From contig JAGKQI010000090.1 of the NCBI GenBank assembly GCA_018806915.1, positions 2,294,001-2,358,000 on the forward strand: a stretch of 64,000 nt of DNA, in the 5' to 3' direction. This document shows, in pieces, positions 59,492 through 64,000 of this stretch. Numbering within the stretch: position 1 is the stretch's first letter; the number at the start of each line of letters is the position of its first letter. The stretch comes from Phytophthora colocasiae (Eukaryota > Oomycota > Peronosporomycetes > Peronosporales > Peronosporaceae). The translations under genes and the position numbers were made by a program. The notes beneath the pieces are model-generated. The model was not told the origin of the DNA. It saw nothing but the letters and a program-made list of their open reading frames with translations, and made no database searches.

Positions 59492-60661
59492 ATGAGCTCA
59501 CTTCAACTTTGCTCATTATTCAATTTGCCAAGTGACCAGCAAGCAACAATACTATCGACCTCCCAACTACAAAGACAAATGGAGGCCCAGACATCCCAGG
59601 AGAGGAACAACCTACAGACCATCAAGGCAAAAGTTGAGGATGTGCAGGAGAAGCTCAACAGGCGACTTCCAGCCCAGTACCGACAAATGGTCGCTATGGT
59701 ATGCGGCGCCAAGTGGCGACTGCAGACTTTGAAGTCTCAAGACGCCGCTCAGACCGTCAAGAAGATGCGACTGGAGCTCGGAGCTTTCGACTACCGCGTG
59801 AAGGAGCAGGCGGAGCTGCTGACGCGCTACCTCATCGATTTGGACGGGGTCTTGAGCTACGGAGACGCAGAGATCAAGAGTGCTCGTAAAGCTTTGGTGG
59901 TGTTCGTACAGGAGCTACTGCCACAAGCTGACACATTTAAGGAGCGCAGTGCTAAATTGAAACAGTTCGGGGAGCAATTGCTCAGTGGCTTTAAAGACCA
60001 AACGCCTGCCACACCTTCGACATCTAGTGACAGTGGCTTCGAGTCGGACGATATGCACGTGAAAGCTCTGTTCGAGGAAAGTGAAGAGGAAGAGAGCGAG
60101 TCTGAGGTTGAAGAGGAGCCTACGGAAGATGAAGAGATGGAGGAGGTTGCAGACGCCAAGCAGGACGAATCGATGGAGAGTGAAAATAAAGCTGATGAAG
60201 AAGAAGAACCGGTTGCTCCGCCGAAAAAGTCGCCAAAGCTCCAACCGGCTTCGGACCAGCAGACTCTAGATGTCGACATCAACGTGCTGCCAGTGTGGCG
60301 GCCGTACTACCAGCTGCAACGCCGTCAGGACGGCATTTACCTCATTGCACGTCTGAGAAACGTCGATCCGGAGAATGTTCGAGTGCAGTGGAACGAACAC
60401 AGTGGAGTCCTCCGCGTCAGTGGCTTCCGCTGGCCCACACAAAAGGACATCATGATGTCGCGCCTCAGTGGCGCACCAACCTTCGGCCGCTTCGAGATCG
60501 CCGAGCAGTTCCCGCGGAATATGCTCAACATGGAGGAGGCCACCCAGCAGATTTTCGAGGACGGCACCCTGCAGATACGCATGCCGTACTACAGGGCGCA
60601 ACGCCCAGTGCGATACCATCCGACGTCATTCTTCCAACCGCAGGACTGCTTTGTCTGGTAA
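59492..60661 (+). CDS. BAG domain plus Hsp20-like fusion protein
   Basis: 389 residues from the Met at 59492. Residues about 30-150 form a BAG-type helical bundle (KAKVEDVQEKLNRRL, AELLTRYLIDLDGVLSYGDA, KSARKALVVFVQELLPQAD), which in known BAG proteins binds the Hsp70 ATPase domain and promotes ADP release. A very acidic linker follows (about 185-245, rich in Glu). The C-terminal part (about 275-375) resembles the alpha-crystallin/Hsp20 or p23 beta-sandwich (DGIYLIARLRNVDPENVRVQ, SGVLRVSGFR). A single protein linking an Hsp70 exchange factor to a small-heat-shock-like domain would act in protein folding; this is inferred. Single exon. Confidence 0.75.
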   Translation: MSSLQLCSLFNLPSDQQATILSTSQLQRQMEAQTSQERNNLQTIKAKVEDVQEKLNRRLPAQYRQMVAMVCGAKWRLQTLKSQDAAQTVKKMRLELGAFDYRVKEQAELLTRYLIDLDGVLSYGDAEIKSARKALVVFVQELLPQADTFKERSAKLKQFGEQLLSGFKDQTPATPSTSSDSGFESDDMHVKALFEESEEEESESEVEEEPTEDEEMEEVADAKQDESMESENKADEEEEPVAPPKKSPKLQPASDQQTLDVDINVLPVWRPYYQLQRRQDGIYLIARLRNVDPENVRVQWNEHSGVLRVSGFRWPTQKDIMMSRLSGAPTFGRFEIAEQFPRNMLNMEEATQQIFEDGTLQIRMPYYRAQRPVRYHPTSFFQPQDCFVW

Positions 60662-60801
60662 ACAGATTGAGAAACGGGTATGTACAATAGAATACACAAG
60701 AAAATATATACTTCATCTTTTGAAAAAGAAAACATCATGGTCTTGCTCTGGTCGTTGATATGAGCTTAAAACTCGCTGCAGAGAGAAACGTCGTCGTTAA
60801 T

Positions 60802-62456
60802 TTACTGTCCGAATGCCATGAAAATGTCTGTTGTACCTTGCATATTTTCCAACGTAAACTCCGTTGAAGTGGTCAAAGTCACCCCTTTCGCTGCCATTTC
60901 CCGCAGAAATTGCTTCACCGACACAAACCAACACCCTATGAGTCAATTGATACCAAAAACGCGGACACATCGTTAACCACCTTTGCAGGTTCCTCGAATC
61001 CTAGGTCACTCCGTCTCTTCTTCGGCCACGCAGATACGAGGTCGCGCACGGTGTAATTCACACAATGCGAGAGTGCCTCCTCACCCACGACAACGACCTT
61101 CCCGGCGCGTTGCAGTGTCTTGATCAAATCCGTATTGAGACTGTGGAAAGTGATCCTTATTAACCATTCCTAACCACAACTTGATCCGATTTCAGCAGGG
61201 ATAGGAAAAATACAATATCATACGGATTGGAGGCCTTCATCCAAGCCAATAAATAATTGAGTTATTGCCACATTTTTCGACAATGTCAACCAAGTCAGTA
61301 GGTCACATGAATATGTGATACTTTTCTCATGAGTTTTTGAACGAGTTGGTTGCTGTCGATGCGTCTGGATTCAGGAGGGGGGAGTTACCTCGAGAACCCT
61401 CCCACCGCGTCCAACCTCTCCAACCAACACACACAAGTCATAGTCCGAATTCCTCGACATCATACATACAACACACAAATCAACTGATATAATATAATTC
61501 AGTTAGGAAATGACAAGCAACTGTAATAACCCGTGTGCCCTGTGTGCAAACGTGGCCACACAACCGGTTTGGCGATAGTTCTCGCTACCATCCTTTGCCA
61601 AAACAACCACACATGTCAACGACATTTGGCTATAGCCAAGATTGACCTGTATAAAAAATTGCATGTTATTGGGGTTGAGGAGCAATAAATTATGGCAATA
61701 TGACATTGCCAATATCGGCAATAGTTACGGAAAATTACCAAACCCTGGATTTCAGTACATTACCTGGTCGATGGGTCGTACGGCAGTTCGTACTCTGCTT
61801 TCAGTGCTGAATAGTGTTCCGTGAACGGATTACTGCCTTTCATCACGTACTGAATTGGTTTCAACGACTTTTTCGTCCATTCCAATGCTGAAGCAAGTAC
61901 ATCCGGCACGATATTGTGACCTATGACGCAGTGTTCTGGCCAAATGGTGAGAGAAAACTTCCCACTCGCTTCTAGCGACTTCGTGTACTCTAAAACGTAG
62001 TCTTTCAAGCTTGAATCCCGTGGTTTCCAGCGTCCATTCTCGATATCCTTGGCTGAAATCGTCGTAAATGGCTGCGGTGACACACCGGTATCGTTCGTCC
62101 AGAAGATCCCGTGGGCGATGTGGTATCTCTGATGGGAATCCATGGTTAAAACCACTTGAGAGAGCTCAGACGTGTGGTTCGAGATGAATGCGGCGATTCG
62201 AGCTGCGTCTTCGTTGGCAGTTGGAATCGCCAAAGAACCACCAGGGTGGAAACTCACTTGTTGATCGATTACGAGAATTGCTACTCCACCCGAACGAATC
62301 GATCCAGCTCGCTGTGCATCTTCGGTTACGCCATGCTTGATGATATCGTTGTAAATGATCTCGATGGCTGATGGAATAGCTGCTGGGGGATAAAATTGCA
62401 GCCTAAAGATTGAGTATCAGAGCTAACCACGTAAGGACTGTAGTGATCTGTGTCAT
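60802..62456 (-). pseudogene. Isochorismatase/nicotinamidase-like hydrolase, long intron and probable frameshift
   Basis: Exon 1 (61764 to about 62400) carries AILVIDQQVSFHPGGSLAIP, VVLTMDSHQRYH and WPEHCVIG. Exon 2 (from 61140) gives LNTDLIKTLQRAGKVVVVGE and ALSHCVNYTVRDLV, with the catalytic Cys in SHCV. The join AG|GTAATG ... CACAG|T (intron 61141-61763, 623 bp) restores DPSTSLNTDLI. After LVSIDS a stop appears at 60936-60938. One base over, the frame resumes as CWFVSVKQFLREMAAKGVTL and reaches a stop at 60802, so a single-base loss is likely. A signal-peptide-like start (MTQITTVLTWLALILNL) at 62456 is out of frame with exon 1, so another short intron or shift is needed. The substrate is unknown. 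Confidence 0.7.
61141..61763 (-). other. Unusually long (623 bp) intron
   Basis: Bounded by GTAATG and CACAG on the minus strand. It is ten times longer than the 59-62 bp introns seen elsewhere in this window. No coding sequence or clear repeat was seen inside it, although it has A/T-rich runs and short ATTGCCAATAT-type repeats near 61700. Confidence 0.5.
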
Positions 62457-62689
62457 GGCTGGACGGCAGATTGGAAAGTAACAAAAGAGATCTTCTTTTG
62501 AAAAGAAGATTCTCTTAGGATAGTTGAGACCTTTCGAACGGGGTAGTGGACAACGAGCCACAGCCGCAGAATGGTTGGATCTTTAGTGTTGGGCAGTGTA
62601 GGAATGGAATTAATTTGTTGTTTGATCAGATACGATACAAACGTTAGCTTTAACTACGCTACCGTAGTTTTCTTACTGCGAGTTCTGTC

Positions 62690-63211
62690 TTACTGTCCGT
62701 CTAGTTGGTGCCAGGTAACGACCTCCAAGATGAGGCCGATGGTGAGCAGAACGAGAAAGTTGCTGGTGTCTTGCGTTGTCGCCAAGCCAATGAGGAGGTT
62801 TTCACTGGTCAAGTTGGCATCACCGTCGATTTCATGCTCGAATTCTCCATTACTCCTGGAACTTGAGCCAACGTCTTGATCCAAGGAGATCGACGCATTC
62901 TCATCGCCAATTGCCGAGCTCAAAGGTGTAGTGAAGTTGCTGTCGAAGTCTTCGAACACATCGCCGTCACTGGACCGATTGTCGTTCCTCGACGCCAGAG
63001 CGTCGATAAAAGCCGCGAAATCCTCGCCTGTATCATTCACTAGAGTAGCGGCGGAGACTTGGGCCAGAAAGGCAGTTGTTACTGGGTCGGATTCGTCCTT
63101 GTCACGTTGGAGAAGGCGATGGATAGAGTTGATGCGATCCTCGTCGACAAGTTCGGCAGCTTCCAACGACACTAGACAGAGTAGAAGGAGGATCTGGACC
63201 ACGTCGTTCAT
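62690..63211 (-). CDS. Secreted acidic protein of unknown function
   Basis: 173 residues. Signal peptide 1-19 (VVQILLLLCLVSLEAA) followed by RLLQRDKDESD. The body is acidic and Ser/Asn-rich with four or more N-glycosylation sites (NDT, NRS, NFT, NAS). It ends with a hydrophobic segment (FLVLLTIGLILEVVTW), which may be a membrane or GPI-type anchor. No family is recognised. A core promoter at 63272-63286 supports the gene. Confidence 0.65.
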   Translation of the reverse strand: MNDVVQILLLLCLVSLEAAELVDEDRINSIHRLLQRDKDESDPVTTAFLAQVSAATLVNDTGEDFAAFIDALASRNDNRSSDGDVFEDFDSNFTTPLSSAIGDENASISLDQDVGSSSRSNGEFEHEIDGDANLTSENLLIGLATTQDTSNFLVLLTIGLILEVVTWHQLDGQ

Positions 63212-63271
63212 GGTAATTTGGATTTTCTTGGGTGGAGGTGGTTTTGTCGGAGCTCTTGCTGGCTACAGGGT

Positions 63272-63286
63272 GGATTGGAGAATGAA
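63272..63286 (-). promoter_or_regulatory. Oomycete Inr+FPR core promoter of the secreted protein
   Basis: On the minus strand TTCATTCTCCAATCC matches the Inr+FPR consensus well. It is 61-75 bp before the ATG at 63211. Confidence 0.6.
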
Positions 63287-63430
63287 CGGTGTGGTGAATT
63301 GTCAGATTTGCTAAAGCGAGAAAGTGCTGCTGTTGTTTAAATATCGGTCGGTTCGTTGGATAGTGGAAATTATCCGAACAATACCAGAAGGATGGAAGTA
63401 TCTCTAGGCAAGAGACTCTAGCTACCTCAA

Positions 63431-63860
63431 TTACGGGAGCTGCACGATGATCTTACCGATGTTCTTGTGCGCGTACATGTGATCGATGGCGTCCGGTACT
63501 TGTTCCAGTCCGTGGAACTCCGTGGGGTCCACGCCAGCGACCAGTTTGCCCTCCTTGATGAGTTTGAAGAGGTTTTCCATGTGCGTCGGGATGATGTCGC
63601 TGTACGTCCGCAACAAGAACCCACGCACTGTAATGGCTTTCATCAGCAGAACCTCATTCATCGCGCTAACAGTGAAAGGTGAGCGTGGTGTATCTCCTCT
63701 GTACTCTGAGATGTGTCCGAAGACAATGATTCGACCACGAATGGCCATGTTGTCGAACACCGTCTTGAACATCTGACCACCGATGGTCTCAAAAGCGATG
63801 TCGATGCCCTTCGGGTACTCTTTTCTTCAGGACTTCTTCGATTTGTAGTTGATCACTCGA
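63431..63860 (-). pseudogene. Quinone oxidoreductase-like (PTGR3/ZADH2-type) gene, damaged 3' part
   Basis: The C-terminal 113 residues (63431-63772) match the medium-chain dehydrogenase family of ZADH2/prostaglandin reductase 3: GRIIVFGHISEYRGD, MENLFKLIKEGKL, VDPTEFHGLEQVPDAID and the end HKNIGKIIVQLP. Upstream the frame reads YPKGIDIAFETIGGQ but is preceded by a stop. The expected VINYKSEEVLKKEYP is recovered only with two one-base shifts within about 30 bases. The sequence further upstream, to the window edge, is not clearly coding. The gene is probably decayed, but the 5' part lies outside the window. Confidence 0.6.
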
Positions 63861-64000
63861 TTACATACGTACAACTTGACCGGTACTCACACCGGTACGA
63901 AAGTGAGCCCCTTTCTTCGAAAGGTACCAATGCTACGAACCTGTTATCCATGTCAACAGTGCTAAGGAAGATCTGCGCGAGAGAATGGAACACCCAGCTC

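Noticed and set aside
1..64000. CRISPR arrays, rRNA genes, bacterial operons
   Set aside because: No direct-repeat arrays or rRNA-like sequences were seen; gene structure is eukaryotic throughout.

Overview
The window looks like nuclear DNA of a plant-pathogenic oomycete, most likely Phytophthora or a close relative. It encodes signal-peptide RXLR/EER-type effectors, Crinkler (CRN) effectors with an LxLAK-type motif, and WRKY19-like cysteine-repeat proteins typical of oomycetes. It also has a full-size ABCG/PDR transporter, genes that mostly lack introns or carry introns of about 60 bp, and several matches to the oomycete Inr+FPR core promoter (TCATTYYNCAWTTT). The species cannot be named from the sequence alone.

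Layout. 1-1557: a Myb/SANT-like gene with a GC-AG intron, beside what may be one end of a PIF/Harbinger element. 1558-13015: two tandem paralogs of an unrecognised large membrane protein on the minus strand. The second is split in its first membrane segment by a 5,526-bp Ty1/copia retrotransposon with identical-looking 425-bp LTRs and a 5-bp target duplication. 13116-14498: a mariner-like element with matching TIRs and a TA duplication, whose transposase has lost its catalytic core. 15091-15615: an RXLR-EER effector. 15816-17903: a near-perfect head-to-head inverted duplication of a short-chain dehydrogenase. 18589-20470: two WRKY19-like genes, the second divergent from a macro-domain gene (20602). 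21437-24647: F-box/LamG, PEX14 and coiled-coil genes. 25535-29635: an ABCG/PDR transporter with two frameshifts. 29869-31632: an intact CRN kinase effector. 31963-35466: a P-loop polynucleotide-kinase/2H-phosphoesterase protein. 36033-39008: a pseudokinase-PDZ-LamG protein. 39464-45817: a UBR-family E3 ligase. 46018-46290: a CRN relic. 46343-50203: TAF2. 50426-54607: an RXLR-like effector, a second F-box/LamG gene, a CRN pseudogene and a third LamG gene. 54771-56372: an M17 leucyl aminopeptidase. 56716-59246: a small family of RXLR-like secreted proteins, two intact and one relic. 59492-60661: a BAG-Hsp20-like fusion. 60802-62456: an isochorismatase-like hydrolase with a long intron and a probable frameshift. 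62690-63211: a secreted protein. 63431-63860: the damaged 3' part of a quinone-reductase-like gene.

Housekeeping genes (UBR ligase, TAF2, PEX14, aminopeptidase, BAG) alternate with fast-changing accessory genes (effectors, CRN relics, LamG family, transposons). Three themes recur. One is recent duplication followed by decay: the CRN copies, the secreted-protein family, the LamG family and the membrane-protein pair. Another is insertion by mobile elements. The third is unusual domain fusions: pseudokinase-PDZ-LamG, PNK-2H and BAG-Hsp20.
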